Source: Bacillus sp. UNC438CL73TsuS30 (GTDB lineage Bacteria > Bacillota > Bacilli > Bacillales > Cytobacillaceae). Taken from it: a stretch of DNA of 64,000 nt. The notes under the pieces were generated by a model. The model was not told the DNA's origin, made no database searches, and was given only the letters and a program-made list of their open reading frames with translations. The number at the start of each line of letters is the position of its first letter. The first letter of the stretch is position 1. Positions 1-8,298 of this stretch are shown in pieces. A program made the translations under genes and the position numbers. The stretch is from positions 386,854 through 450,853 of the forward strand of contig NZ_KI535296.1 of NCBI RefSeq assembly GCF_000482325.1. Reading direction: 5' to 3'.

Positions 1-1
1 C

Positions 2-16
2 CGTTATGTGTCTTAA
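2..16 (+). CDS. Possible 3' end of an upstream gene, probably the transporter permease
   Basis: The reading frame R-Y-V-S followed by TAA at 14-16 ends just before the ribosome binding site of the ABC ATPase. Polar amino-acid permease genes usually sit directly upstream of their ATPase gene, so this could be the permease tail. Only four codons are visible, and a second stop (TAA 18-20) exists in another frame, so the frame choice is a guess. Confidence 0.25.
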   Translation, partial: RYVS

Positions 17-32
17 GTAAAGGAGAATGACC

Positions 33-767
33 ATGATATCAATTAAAGGACTATATAAGCAATTTGATCAATTGGAAGTATTAAAAGGGATTGATCTTGA
101 GGTGGAAAAAGGAAAGGTTGTTGTCATTATCGGCCCGTCCGGTTCTGGAAAAACAACGATGCTTCGCTGCTTGAATGTTTTAGAAACACCAACGAAGGGC
201 CTTATTTCCATCGAAGGGAAAAGTCTTGATTTTTCTAAGCCAGTTCCAAAGAAGAATATTGCTTCTTTTCGCCGCTTAACCGGTATGGTTTTTCAAAATT
301 ATAATTTATTCCCGCATAAAACTGCTGTGGAAAATGTGATGGAGGGGCCGATTATCGTCAAGGGTGAGAGTAAAGAGTCGGCTCGTAAAAAAGCAGTGTC
401 TCTTTTGGAAAAAGTCGGTCTTGGTGACAAAATTGATTACTATCCTGCACAGCTTTCCGGTGGACAGCAGCAGCGGGTAGGTATAGCCAGAGCGCTTGCA
501 ATGGAGCCGGAGGTTATGTTGTTTGATGAACCGACCTCAGCTCTTGACCCTGAACTGGTCGGGGAGGTTCTTAAAGTAATGAAGGATCTGGCCCAAGAAG
601 GAATGACGATGATTGTCGTTACCCATGAAATGCGCTTTGCCCGTGAAGCAGCGGATGAAGTTATTTTTATGGACCAGGGTGTTGTGGTTGAAAGAAACAA
701 ACCGGAAGAGATTTTCACGAATCCAAAAGAAGAGCGGACACGGAAATTTTTAAATATGATTCAGTAA
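33..767 (+). CDS. Polar amino-acid ABC transporter ATP-binding protein (TcyC/GlnQ type)
   Basis: Cytoplasmic ATPase subunit that powers uptake of a polar amino acid. It carries Walker A GPSGSGKTT, the signature LSGGQQQR, Walker B VMLFDEPTSALD and the H-loop VVTHE. The 244-residue length is normal for the family. VMEGP and PKEERT resemble the B. subtilis cystine ATPase TcyC, so cystine is a reasonable guess, but the permease and binding protein lie outside the window. I chose ATG 33 over ATG 27 because AGGAG at 21-25 leaves a workable 7-nt gap to 33 and almost none to 27. A strong terminator follows at once, so this is the last gene of its operon. Confidence 0.85.
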   Translation: MISIKGLYKQFDQLEVLKGIDLEVEKGKVVVIIGPSGSGKTTMLRCLNVLETPTKGLISIEGKSLDFSKPVPKKNIASFRRLTGMVFQNYNLFPHKTAVENVMEGPIIVKGESKESARKKAVSLLEKVGLGDKIDYYPAQLSGGQQQRVGIARALAMEPEVMLFDEPTSALDPELVGEVLKVMKDLAQEGMTMIVVTHEMRFAREAADEVIFMDQGVVVERNKPEEIFTNPKEERTRKFLNMIQ

Positions 768-799
768 AGTGTTATGGCTACGGTCATAGCACTTTTTTC
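768..799 (+). terminator. Rho-independent terminator of the ABC transporter operon
   Basis: The stem AGTGTTATG / CATAGCACT, with one G-U pair and an 8-nt loop, is followed by a T-run. It begins directly at the stop codon of the ATPase gene. Confidence 0.85.
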
Positions 800-833
800 T
801 TTATTAATGCAATGACTGTGTAGAGGTCAATTG

Positions 834-1141
834 CGAGAGCGGTCACTGACAAGGGTCCTAAGTGCCCGTGAAGAGGAAAAAGCAGAGAAAGCGGTCACTG
901 ACAAGGGTCCTAAGTGCCCGTAAAGAGGAAAAAACAGAGAGAGCGGTCACTGACAAGGGTCCTAAGTGCCCGTAAAGAGGAAAAAACAGAGAGAGCGGTC
1001 ACTGACAAGGGTCCTAAGTGCCCGTGAAGAGGAAAAAGCAGAGAAAGCGGTCACTGACAAGGGTCCTAAGTGCCCGTAAAGAGGAAAAAACAGAGAGAGC
1101 GGTCACTGACGAGATCTCAAAGTGCCCGAGAAAAAGAAAAA
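834..1141. repeat. Tandem array 1: six 52-bp units with inverted heptamers
   Basis: The heptamer GGTCACT recurs at 841, 893, 945, 997, 1049 and 1101, exactly 52 bp apart. Each is followed by 13 nt, then AGTGCCC (its inverse with one mismatch), then 25 nt of purine-rich DNA. Two unit versions alternate: A has GTGAAGAGG and B has GTAAAGAGG, in the order A-B-B-A-B plus a diverged last unit. The last unit swaps the 13-nt core to one holding the perfect palindrome GAGATCTC but keeps the spacing. The period is not a multiple of three and no start or ribosome binding site serves it, so I read it as non-coding. It fills most of the gap between the ATPase terminator and the yuaF promoter. Confidence 0.93.
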
Positions 1142-1230
1142 ATCCAGACCGCAGGCACCGTCCCTAACAAAGATTTGTTTTTTCATAAAAAACTCAACAC
1201 TAACCAATATTTTCCGTTACAATGAAAACG

Positions 1231-1257
1231 TGAAACTTTTTACATATTTTATACGTA
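1231..1257 (+). promoter_or_regulatory. SigW-type promoter of yuaF-floT
   Basis: TGAAAC at 1231-1236, 17 nt, then CGTA at 1254-1257 fits the ECF sigma W pattern (TGAAAC, 16-17 nt, CGTA). The B. subtilis yuaF-floT operon is known to belong to the SigW envelope-stress regulon, which supports the call. It lies 40 nt upstream of the first start codon. Confidence 0.75.
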
Positions 1258-1296
1258 TATACAATTATAGACAAAGAAAAGGAGTGGTGCCTATTT

Positions 1297-1842
1297 ATGG
1301 AGCCGTTAAGCATTCCTTTAGAAACCATCTATTTATACGCACTTATTATTTCAGGTGTTTTAACCATTTTGTATGTTTTGTTTGCGGATGTGTTTCATTT
1401 TCATGGAACCGGTGATGGCGGGCTGCATTTTCTCAATCCGGTACTTATTTTTGCATTTGTGACCATACTCTCAGCCTGTGGATTTCTGCTGGAAAAATTG
1501 TCATCGCTCCATTACGGATTGATTTTGGGGATTTCTGCTGTCGCAGCTTTTATAGTGGTGACATTATTAAATGTTTTCGTTCTTATTCCCTTATCATCGG
1601 CAGAAGAGTCACTTGTTTACAAAGAAAGTGATTTACGCGGTAGAATTGGCAAAGTTATCACAGCCATTCCAGCAGACGGATTTGGGGAAGTCATGATTGA
1701 AAATATTAGCGGCAGAATTGCCAAACCAGCTTCGAGCTTTGATGGCGTGGCCATACCAAATGGTACAAAGGTACTTGTAGTCCAAGTTGAAAATGGGGTC
1801 CTTCAGGTTACCATTAATCAAGAAATAGAAAGTTTTATATAA
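1297..1842 (+). CDS. yuaF: NfeD-family membrane protein, flotillin partner (YuaF)
   Basis: A 181-residue membrane protein with about three hydrophobic segments (roughly residues 10-30, 45-65 and 70-100), followed by a soluble C-terminal OB-fold region of about 75 residues (from LRGRIGKV) typical of NfeD proteins. NfeD proteins are encoded next to flotillins or stomatins and are thought to help organise membrane microdomains. It sits 12 nt upstream of the flotillin gene, so the two are co-transcribed. GGAG at 1281-1284 precedes ATG 1297. A longer frame starting near 1122 overlaps the gene but begins inside array 1 and is not credible. Confidence 0.88.
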   Translation: MEPLSIPLETIYLYALIISGVLTILYVLFADVFHFHGTGDGGLHFLNPVLIFAFVTILSACGFLLEKLSSLHYGLILGISAVAAFIVVTLLNVFVLIPLSSAEESLVYKESDLRGRIGKVITAIPADGFGEVMIENISGRIAKPASSFDGVAIPNGTKVLVVQVENGVLQVTINQEIESFI

Positions 1843-1854
1843 GGGGGAGTTTTA

Positions 1855-3375
1855 ATGGGTTTTGGAGTTATTTGGGTAATAATTGGGATTGTAGCATTAA
1901 TCCTAATTGCCTTAATCGGAGTTTTTATTACAAAATATAAAACGGCGGGGCCGGATGAGGCACTGATTGTAACAGGTAGTTTCCTTGGAAATCGTAATGT
2001 TCATGTGGATGAATCGGGTAATAAAATCAAAATTATCCGCGGCGGAGGTAGTTTTATTTTACCAGTATTCCAACAAGCAAAACCACTCAGTCTTCTTTCC
2101 AGTAAGTTAGAGGTTACAACACCAGAGGTTTATACGGAACAGGGCGTACCCGTTATGGCTGACGGAGTAGCGATTATTAAAATTGGCGGGTCGATTAGTG
2201 AAATTGCTACAGCTGCAGAACAATTTCTTGGAAAGGCAAAGGAGGATCGCGAGAATGAAGCCCGTGAAGTCCTTGAAGGTCACCTGCGGTCAATCCTTGG
2301 TTCGATGACCGTTGAAGAAATTTATAAAAACCGTGATAAATTCTCGCAGGAAGTTCAAAGGGTTGCTTCACAAGACTTGGCAAAAATGGGCTTAACCATT
2401 GTATCGTTCACGATTAAAGATGTCCGTGATAAAAATGGTTATCTAGACTCATTAGGTAAACCACGAATTGCTCAAGTAAAGCGTGATGCCGATATTGCTA
2501 CAGCAGAGGCAGAAAAAGAAACACGGATCAAAAAGGCTGAAGCATCTAAGGAAGCAAAACGTTCTGAATTGGAAAGAGCAACAGAAATCGCTGAAGCAGA
2601 AAAAATCAATCAGTTAAAAATTGCTGAATTCCGCCGTGAGCAGGATATTGCCAAGGCGCGTGCCGACATGGCCTATGATCTTGAAAGTGCCAGATCGAAA
2701 CAAGAAGTTACGGAACAGGAAATGCAGATTAAGATCATTGAAAGGCAGAAGCAAATTGAACTGGAAGAAAAAGAAATTCTTCGTCGAGAGCGCCAGTACG
2801 ATTCAGAAGTAAAGAAAAAAGCGGATGCGGACCGCTACTCTGTTGAGCAGGCAGCTGCTGCAAATAAGGCAAGAGAGATTGCGGAAGCGGAAGCCAATAA
2901 ATATCGGATTGAAGCAATGGCGAAAGCAGAAGCGGAAAGAATTCGAATGGACGGTCTCGCAAAAGCGGAAGCACAGAAAGCACAAGGTCAATCCGAAGCT
3001 GAAATTATCCGCTTGAAAGGTCTTGCTGAGGCAGAAGCAAAAGAAAAAATTGCTGAAGCGTTCGAGCAATTCGGTCAAGCCGCGATTCTCGACATGGTTA
3101 TCAAAATGCTTCCAGAATATGCGAAGCAGGTGGCAAGCCCGCTTTCGAATATCGATAAAATTACCGTTGTTGATACGGGTGGCGAATCGGGTGCGAATGG
3201 CGGTGCCAATAAAATCACCAGTTATGCGACAAACTTAATGGCGAGTCTCCAAGAGTCTTTAAAAGCTTCCAGTGGAATTGATGTAAAGGAATTAATTGAG
3301 AATTATTCGGGTAAATCCAATGTGAAAAGAAGCATCGAGGAATTGACTGAAGAAGTGAAAAAGACAGCTAAATAA
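1855..3375 (+). CDS. floT: Flotillin-like membrane scaffold protein FloT
   Basis: A 506-residue flotillin (B. subtilis FloT is about 509). It has an N-terminal hydrophobic anchor (residues about 5-27), an SPFH/band-7 domain (about 30-200), a long coiled coil rich in Ala/Glu/Lys (about 205-400) with the EA-type repeats seen in flotillins, and a C-terminal oligomerisation region. Flotillins assemble into functional membrane microdomains and affect fluidity, signalling and secretion. GGGGGAG precedes ATG 1855. It is the second gene of the SigW-type operon and is closed by a terminator. Confidence 0.95.
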   Translation: MGFGVIWVIIGIVALILIALIGVFITKYKTAGPDEALIVTGSFLGNRNVHVDESGNKIKIIRGGGSFILPVFQQAKPLSLLSSKLEVTTPEVYTEQGVPVMADGVAIIKIGGSISEIATAAEQFLGKAKEDRENEAREVLEGHLRSILGSMTVEEIYKNRDKFSQEVQRVASQDLAKMGLTIVSFTIKDVRDKNGYLDSLGKPRIAQVKRDADIATAEAEKETRIKKAEASKEAKRSELERATEIAEAEKINQLKIAEFRREQDIAKARADMAYDLESARSKQEVTEQEMQIKIIERQKQIELEEKEILRRERQYDSEVKKKADADRYSVEQAAAANKAREIAEAEANKYRIEAMAKAEAERIRMDGLAKAEAQKAQGQSEAEIIRLKGLAEAEAKEKIAEAFEQFGQAAILDMVIKMLPEYAKQVASPLSNIDKITVVDTGGESGANGGANKITSYATNLMASLQESLKASSGIDVKELIENYSGKSNVKRSIEELTEEVKKTAK

Positions 3376-3382
3376 CGTTGGG

Positions 3383-3415
3383 AAATCCTTATCCATTGCG
3401 ATAAGGATTTTTTTT
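3383..3415 (+). terminator. Terminator of the yuaF-floT operon
   Basis: The stem AATCCTTATC / GATAAGGATT with a 6-nt loop is followed by eight T residues, 8 nt after the floT stop. Confidence 0.92.
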
Positions 3416-3427
3416 ACAAAAAAATAA

Positions 3428-3449
3428 GATGTCCTTGCAACAGGACATC
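3428..3449 (-). other. Inverted repeat, terminator-like on the minus strand
   Basis: GATGTCCT, a 6-nt loop, then AGGACATC. Read on the minus strand it is followed by TTATTTTTTT and would work as a terminator, yet no minus-strand gene ends here. It may block antisense transcription into floT, or be a leftover of an older gene arrangement. Confidence 0.5.
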
Positions 3450-3572
3450 GGTATATAAACAGAGAGGTTTAGGGAAAGAGGAGCCAGTGTTTCTTCCACT
3501 TTCGTTCTTACACCTACATATTAGCGGGAAAGATTGAAGATATGATGAAGAAGTTGTGGTGAATTTGTGAAG

Positions 3573-3601
3573 TTGAAAACATCACAGACATCAAATGTTA
3601 T
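3573..3601 (+). promoter_or_regulatory. Weak candidate SigA promoter of the two-component operon
   Basis: TTGAAA, 17 nt, then TGTTAT, ending 27 nt before the response-regulator start. The -10 is poor, and TATAGT is available only with a 20-nt spacer. Confidence 0.35.
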
Positions 3602-3628
3602 AGTAGGGGTGAGAGGGAGTGGTGTCCG

Positions 3629-4339
3629 ATGAAAATTTTACTAGTAGATGATGAAAGAAGAATAATCGAAGTTCTCGAAGCCTACCTCGAAAGGGAAGGA
3701 TATGAGATTCATCGTGCAGATAATGGCATTGATGCTTTAAAAAAAGTGAAAACCGTCCAGCCTGATTTAATTATACTAGATTTGATGCTGCCGGATATTT
3801 CCGGTGAAGAGGTTTGCCGTTTGGTCCGAAAAGAATCCGATGTTCCGATTCTAATGCTGACAGCTAAATCAGTGGAGGATGATCGGATTAATGGGATCAT
3901 TATCGGAGCTGATGACTATTTAACAAAGCCATTTAGCCCGAGAGAAGTGGTTGTTCGTGTGCAAGCCATTCTACGTCGTGTGAAAAAATCAGAAAAAGTG
4001 GAACGGCTTGAATTCAACGGGAAAAAGCTTGCAATTGACCTAGAAAAAAAAGAAGTAACCATAAATGGAAACGAAATTACGCTGACCCCGATAGAATATA
4101 AACTTTTAACCAATATGGCATTAAATCCGGGGAGAGTCTACAGCAGAATGGATTTACTCGAAAAAATTCAGGATGAAGGCATGTTTTATGAAGGGTACGA
4201 GCGTAGTGTGGATACCCATATAAAGAATCTTCGTAAAAAAATTGAGTTGGAGTCACGGCAGCCGGAATTTATTTTAACTGTATTTGGCATGGGCTATAAA
4301 TTTGGAGGAGTTGCCGATGCTGCAGACATTACGGTCTAA
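3629..4339 (+). CDS. OmpR/PhoB-family response regulator
   Basis: A 236-residue two-domain regulator. The receiver domain (residues 1-115) has the acidic pair D7-D8, phosphoacceptor D51 (in LILDLMLPD) and K100 (in LTKPF). A winged-helix DNA-binding domain (about 128-228) ends with the usual RGxGY-like FGMGYKF. It activates or represses target genes when phosphorylated by the kinase encoded next, whose start overlaps this gene by 23 nt, so translation is coupled. The signal and regulon cannot be told from the sequence. B. subtilis YclJ is one possible relative. Confidence 0.92.
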   Translation: MKILLVDDERRIIEVLEAYLEREGYEIHRADNGIDALKKVKTVQPDLIILDLMLPDISGEEVCRLVRKESDVPILMLTAKSVEDDRINGIIIGADDYLTKPFSPREVVVRVQAILRRVKKSEKVERLEFNGKKLAIDLEKKEVTINGNEITLTPIEYKLLTNMALNPGRVYSRMDLLEKIQDEGMFYEGYERSVDTHIKNLRKKIELESRQPEFILTVFGMGYKFGGVADAADITV

Positions 4340-5696
4340 AATTCTTTTTTATTTATTATTAATCTCCATGATTGGCATTCTATTGGTCAGCTTTTTTATC
4401 CAATGGGGGTTTGAAGCGAGCTTTAAAAGCTATTTAGATCGCAATCGTGAAAAAAAGATTGAAAGAGTGATGGTTGAGATTGAAAAAGATTATAAAAAAA
4501 ATGGCCATTTTACAAGTGACCCTGTCTTTAATCTGCTTCATGAGCATGCCATGACTGACCAGCTCTATTTTCAATTATTCGACCGTTTTGGCCGTCTGCA
4601 AATGGACTCCTCAAAAATTAGAGGAATGTTAAATAGCTTGGGATTAACAGAACCGGTTACGATTGGCGAGGAGTGGCATACGAAATCCTATACGCTGAAG
4701 GTAGACCAAACGGTGATTGGGAAGCTGGTAGCCATTTATCCAGAAGGATTGATTGATGATGAGCATACATTTTTGCAAACCATTCAGTTATATATTTATG
4801 GAGCAGTTTGTTTGACCATTGTTCTTGCCATTCTTTTTAGTATGCTTTTTTCCAAAAAATTAACTTTGGGTTTGAAAAAACTCTCTTTTGCAGCAAATGA
4901 ACTTCAGCAGCATAATCTTTCTGTTCGGACCCCTTTGGCAGGATTGCCAACGGAGGTAAAAGATTTGGCGATTTCGTTTAATAATCTGGCTGAATCCTTG
5001 GCTAAGGAAGAAATGCTGCGTAAGCAATTTACCGGTGATCTTGCTCATGAACTAAGAACACCACTTGCGACGTTAAGGAGCCAAATTGAAGCTTATCAGG
5101 ATGGAATTTGGGAAACAACGCATGAGCGGTTACAGCAAAGCCATGAGGAACTAATGCGTTTGGTTCGCCTTGTAAATGAGCTTGAAAAGCTGCTAGCAGC
5201 AGAAAACCCGCAAATTCGCTTGGAAAAAATCGAATTAGAAGCAGGAAGTGTCATTGCGGCATTATGGGATATGTTTTTACCAGTGTTTAACGAAAAAGGT
5301 GTTCATCTTGATATTGTTGAACCTGCGGTGGAAGAAATGTTTTTTGCGGATAAAGACCGCTTAGTGCAAATCCTTTCAAACGTTCTAAATAATGCGCTGA
5401 AATATACGCCGGAAGGTAGAAATGTTAGGATTTCGGTTCTTACCAATGAAGAGGGGTATGTTGGATTTCAGATTGTGGATGAAGGCTCTGGAATCGGAGA
5501 GGATGATATCCCTCATATTTTTGAACGATTTTATCGGGGGGACAAATCTCGTGACCGTAAAACAGGTGGTGTCGGGATTGGCCTATCCATTGTAAAAGCT
5601 TTGATGGACGCCCACCATGGAATGGTCAAGGTTAAAAGTACAGTAAACATTGGAACAAGCGTTACGCTGTGGTTTCCAAGGGAAATTAAAAATTGA
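4317..5696 (+). CDS. Membrane sensor histidine kinase
   Basis: A 459-residue kinase partner of the preceding regulator. It has a membrane segment at about residues 10-30, an extracellular sensing region of about 120 residues, a second membrane segment (about 153-178), a HAMP region, a dimerisation/phosphoacceptor helix with the H-box LAHELRTP, and a C-terminal ATPase domain with the N-box (NVLNNALKYTP), G1 (DEGSGIG), F-box (FERFYRGD) and G2 (GVGIGLSIVK). GGAGGAG at 4304-4310 fixes the start at ATG 4317; an upstream in-frame start at 4284 has no binding site and lies inside the regulator gene. The extracellular region has no domain I recognise. Confidence 0.92.
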   Translation: MLQTLRSKILFYLLLISMIGILLVSFFIQWGFEASFKSYLDRNREKKIERVMVEIEKDYKKNGHFTSDPVFNLLHEHAMTDQLYFQLFDRFGRLQMDSSKIRGMLNSLGLTEPVTIGEEWHTKSYTLKVDQTVIGKLVAIYPEGLIDDEHTFLQTIQLYIYGAVCLTIVLAILFSMLFSKKLTLGLKKLSFAANELQQHNLSVRTPLAGLPTEVKDLAISFNNLAESLAKEEMLRKQFTGDLAHELRTPLATLRSQIEAYQDGIWETTHERLQQSHEELMRLVRLVNELEKLLAAENPQIRLEKIELEAGSVIAALWDMFLPVFNEKGVHLDIVEPAVEEMFFADKDRLVQILSNVLNNALKYTPEGRNVRISVLTNEEGYVGFQIVDEGSGIGEDDIPHIFERFYRGDKSRDRKTGGVGIGLSIVKALMDAHHGMVKVKSTVNIGTSVTLWFPREIKN

Positions 5697-5718
5697 AAAG
5701 CCCGCCGTCATAGGCGGG
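5695..5718 (-). terminator. Terminator of the minus-strand yueD-like gene
   Basis: GCCCGCC / GGCGGG with a 6-nt loop. On the minus strand it is followed by TTTTC and then more T residues inside the end of the kinase gene. It directly abuts the yueD stop codon and probably also limits transcription from the kinase side. Confidence 0.75.
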
Positions 5719-6474
5719 TCAGATTAGGTCATTCACACTATAGATTCTTCCGGTTTCTGCTTCACCGCTAAGGGTAAGGTTAACAAGTGCATTCGCTACT
5801 TTTTCCGGCTGAAGCAGCATGCTTTTTTCTTTAAACTCTTTAAAGCGCTCAAGCTCCTTAAATGCTTCATTGGATGAGGAACGAATGGTTTCCTGCATTT
5901 TTGTGTCCATGATTCCAGGACTTAGGGCATATATTTTATGAGCCGATTTTGCCGCAGCCTGCTCTAAGGCAACCGTTTGGGTAAACATATTTAACCCGGC
6001 TTTTGCGCTGCAATAAACGCTCCAGCCCTCAATCGAACGGACCGCTGCACCTGAAGTGATATTAATGACCTGGAGGCTTGTATTGGCCTGCTGGGATTTC
6101 TTTAAAAATAGATTGGTAATTAAGATGGGGGCAATTAAATTCACATCGATATTGCGAATGATGGGGGTTTGGTCTAAGTTGCCCACTGTATGAATCGGTT
6201 CAATCACTCCTGCATTGTTAAATAAAAAAATTTCTTCAGGATTTTTAAGAAAAATATAATGGGTGATAAGCATAAAGATTTCCTGTACTTCCTCTTCTAA
6301 AGACAAGTTGCAGGAATAGTGTTTATAGTAGCTTCCTTTTTCAGCTGCTAATTGTTTAATTTCTTCATTTTCTGTCCGGGAAACAGAAATGACAGCTATT
6401 TCTTCCATTAGTAATCTTTTCGCAATCGCTTCACCTAAGCCTTTTGAAGCCCCTGTAATAATAGCGTATCTCAT
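5719..6474 (-). CDS. yueD: Short-chain dehydrogenase, YueD / benzil reductase type
   Basis: A 251-residue NAD(P)H-dependent reductase of the classical SDR family: cofactor motif TGASKGLG at the N-terminus, NNAG near residue 90, catalytic Ser in ITSGAA and the Tyr-Lys pair in VYCSAKAG. Length and motifs match B. subtilis YueD and the B. cereus benzil reductase that reduces benzil to (S)-benzoin; the natural substrate is unknown. The start is ATG 6474 after GGGGGATGAC. It stands alone, convergent with the kinase gene and divergent from the azoreductase gene. Confidence 0.8.
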   Translation of the reverse strand: MRYAIITGASKGLGEAIAKRLLMEEIAVISVSRTENEEIKQLAAEKGSYYKHYSCNLSLEEEVQEIFMLITHYIFLKNPEEIFLFNNAGVIEPIHTVGNLDQTPIIRNIDVNLIAPILITNLFLKKSQQANTSLQVINITSGAAVRSIEGWSVYCSAKAGLNMFTQTVALEQAAAKSAHKIYALSPGIMDTKMQETIRSSSNEAFKELERFKEFKEKSMLLQPEKVANALVNLTLSGEAETGRIYSVNDLI

Positions 6475-6616
6475 GTCATCCCCCTAGATTCTTTTTGAAT
6501 ATTGTATTCCTCTTTTTTTCTGAAATCAACCAATCGTTCAGAAATTGTTCAAAAGTGAGCATACAAGATTATAGTACTATAGACGTAAGAACTTTATATT
6601 AAAGGATGAGATTTTG

Positions 6617-7276
6617 ATGACAAGGCTACTTTATATAACTGTTACCCCAAAGAGGGATGTTAAGCTTTCAAAAGGAATGCAGATTGGCGAGGTTTTTCTG
6701 GAGGCATTCAAGACAGAAAAACCGAATGTCGAAATTGTTCAGATGCATTTGTATGATATGGAAATCCCGGAAATTGATATGGATTTAATGTACGCGCGTG
6801 CCAAGCTATCCTTTATGGGACAAACCTTTGAACAATTATCAAAGGCAGAGCAAACGAAAATAACGAAAATGCATACTCTTGCAGATCAGTTTATGGATGC
6901 GGATTATTATGTCTTTGTCACACCGTTATGGAACCTTGGCTCTCCGGCCATATTAAAATCCTTTCTTGATAATCTATTTATTGCTGGAAAAACCTTTATC
7001 AACACAGAGGATGGTCCTAAAGGGCTACTAACTGGAAGAAAAGCGATTCATATTCAAACACGCGGAGGTATTTATTCAACAGGACCTATGGCTGATTTTG
7101 AATTTGGCGACCGTTTTTTAACGACAGCACTAGGCTTCCTTGGTTTGGAAGTGATGGACTCAATTATTGCTGAAGGAACGGATCATTATCCAAAACAGGT
7201 ACCGGAGATCATGGCAAGGGCCAAACAAGAAGCCATGGAAAAAGCAAAGGCAATGGCGAAAGAAACAAACTATTAG
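6617..7276 (+). CDS. azoR: FMN-dependent NADH azoreductase (AzoR family)
   Basis: A 219-residue flavodoxin-fold quinone/azo reductase. The N-terminal phosphate-binding loop region is TVTPKRDVKLSKGM, followed by the typical TPLWNLGSPAILKSFLDN that contacts FMN, and RGGIYSTGP. The family does two-electron reduction of quinones and azo dyes and helps in thiol and electrophile stress. AAAGGATGAG at 6601-6610 points to ATG 6617 rather than the TTG just before it. Single gene, closed by a strong terminator. Confidence 0.88.
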   Translation: MTRLLYITVTPKRDVKLSKGMQIGEVFLEAFKTEKPNVEIVQMHLYDMEIPEIDMDLMYARAKLSFMGQTFEQLSKAEQTKITKMHTLADQFMDADYYVFVTPLWNLGSPAILKSFLDNLFIAGKTFINTEDGPKGLLTGRKAIHIQTRGGIYSTGPMADFEFGDRFLTTALGFLGLEVMDSIIAEGTDHYPKQVPEIMARAKQEAMEKAKAMAKETNY

Positions 7277-7283
7277 CGACTAA

Positions 7284-7314
7284 AAAGCGGCTCAGATGAT
7301 GAGCCGCTTTTTTT
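7284..7314. terminator. Bidirectional terminator between azoR and uppP
   Basis: AAGCGGCTCA / TGAGCCGCTT with a 5-nt loop. T-runs exist on both strands (seven T on plus, five on minus), and it serves the convergent azoR and uppP genes. Confidence 0.92.
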
Positions 7315-8095
7315 AGAACTTACCTGTTAATTGGAAAAACAATACCGCAAATCCTAAAATCCAAACATAAATAGCAAAGGGCCTTAAGGAATGCTTTTTC
7401 AAAAATCCAACCATCCATTTAACAGCAATATAACCAAATATAGCGGAGGATACAATCCCAACTAATAAAGCTGATAAAGAAATCGTTTCTCCCTTGCCCT
7501 CGAATAATTCAAATGACTGAAGGACTACTGCACCTGCAATCGCAGGTGTTGACAGGAGAAATGAAAAGTAAGCAGCTGTTTCGCGGTCCAATTTTCTCCA
7601 TAATGCCGCAACAATGGTCATACCAGAGCGGGAGATGGCTGGAAAAATTGCGGCTGCTTGAAAAGTGCCGATAATAAATGCATCCTTATAGCTGATTTGG
7701 TCCATTTTTTTATAGCCATTTCTTGCTGAATCCGCGAACCAAAGGAAAACCCCTGTAATTAGAAATTCCCAGCCGATTGTGGATCCTGTTTTGGAAATTT
7801 CGTCAAAATAATCCTTAAAGGTTAACCCAATAAGAACGGCTGGAATGGTTCCTATGATTAATAATAAAGTTAATTTGCTAAATGGCTTCTTGATGATATA
7901 GATGAACTCGTTCTTGTAAAATACCAGTACAGCAAGCAGGGTTCCAAGATGGAGCATGGTATCCAATAAAAGTCCTGCTTCCTGCAAGCCAAACAAATTT
8001 CTACCTAAGTATAGGTGGCCTGTACTACTGATTGGTAAAAACTCTGTTAATCCCTGAATAATTCCGAGCACCAGTGCTTCAAGTTTGGTTAACAT
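7313..8095 (-). CDS. uppP: Undecaprenyl-diphosphatase UppP (BacA family)
   Basis: A 260-residue polytopic membrane enzyme that dephosphorylates undecaprenyl pyrophosphate, recycling the lipid carrier for peptidoglycan and teichoic acids; the family also gives some bacitracin resistance. The two signature regions are present: QGLTEFLPISSTGH near residue 14 and PAISRSGMT near residue 155, with about eight membrane segments. The start is ATG 8095 after a GAGGG ribosome binding site. Single gene. Confidence 0.93.
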   Translation of the reverse strand: MLTKLEALVLGIIQGLTEFLPISSTGHLYLGRNLFGLQEAGLLLDTMLHLGTLLAVLVFYKNEFIYIIKKPFSKLTLLLIIGTIPAVLIGLTFKDYFDEISKTGSTIGWEFLITGVFLWFADSARNGYKKMDQISYKDAFIIGTFQAAAIFPAISRSGMTIVAALWRKLDRETAAYFSFLLSTPAIAGAVVLQSFELFEGKGETISLSALLVGIVSSAIFGYIAVKWMVGFLKKHSLRPFAIYVWILGFAVLFFQLTGKF

Positions 8096-8298
8096 ATTTT
8101 CCCTCGCTTTTATGGTAATAGAAAGCTTGTTTACTTTATAAATATTCGTAAAAAGGCGGGCTATTCAATTATTTATTAAATTTCTTCTTATCTTCTCTCA
8201 AAGATTAGTAAATAATTGTATTGTTTAAGTAAAAATAGTGTAAAAGCTTTTCGTTGTCCCATAAAATAGAAGTAAGTATGTTGGAGGGGAGAAGCACA

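Noticed and set aside
1122..1415. A 97-codon plus-strand frame upstream of yuaF
   Set aside because: It begins inside array 1, crosses the SigW promoter and overlaps yuaF in another frame, with no protein-like character.
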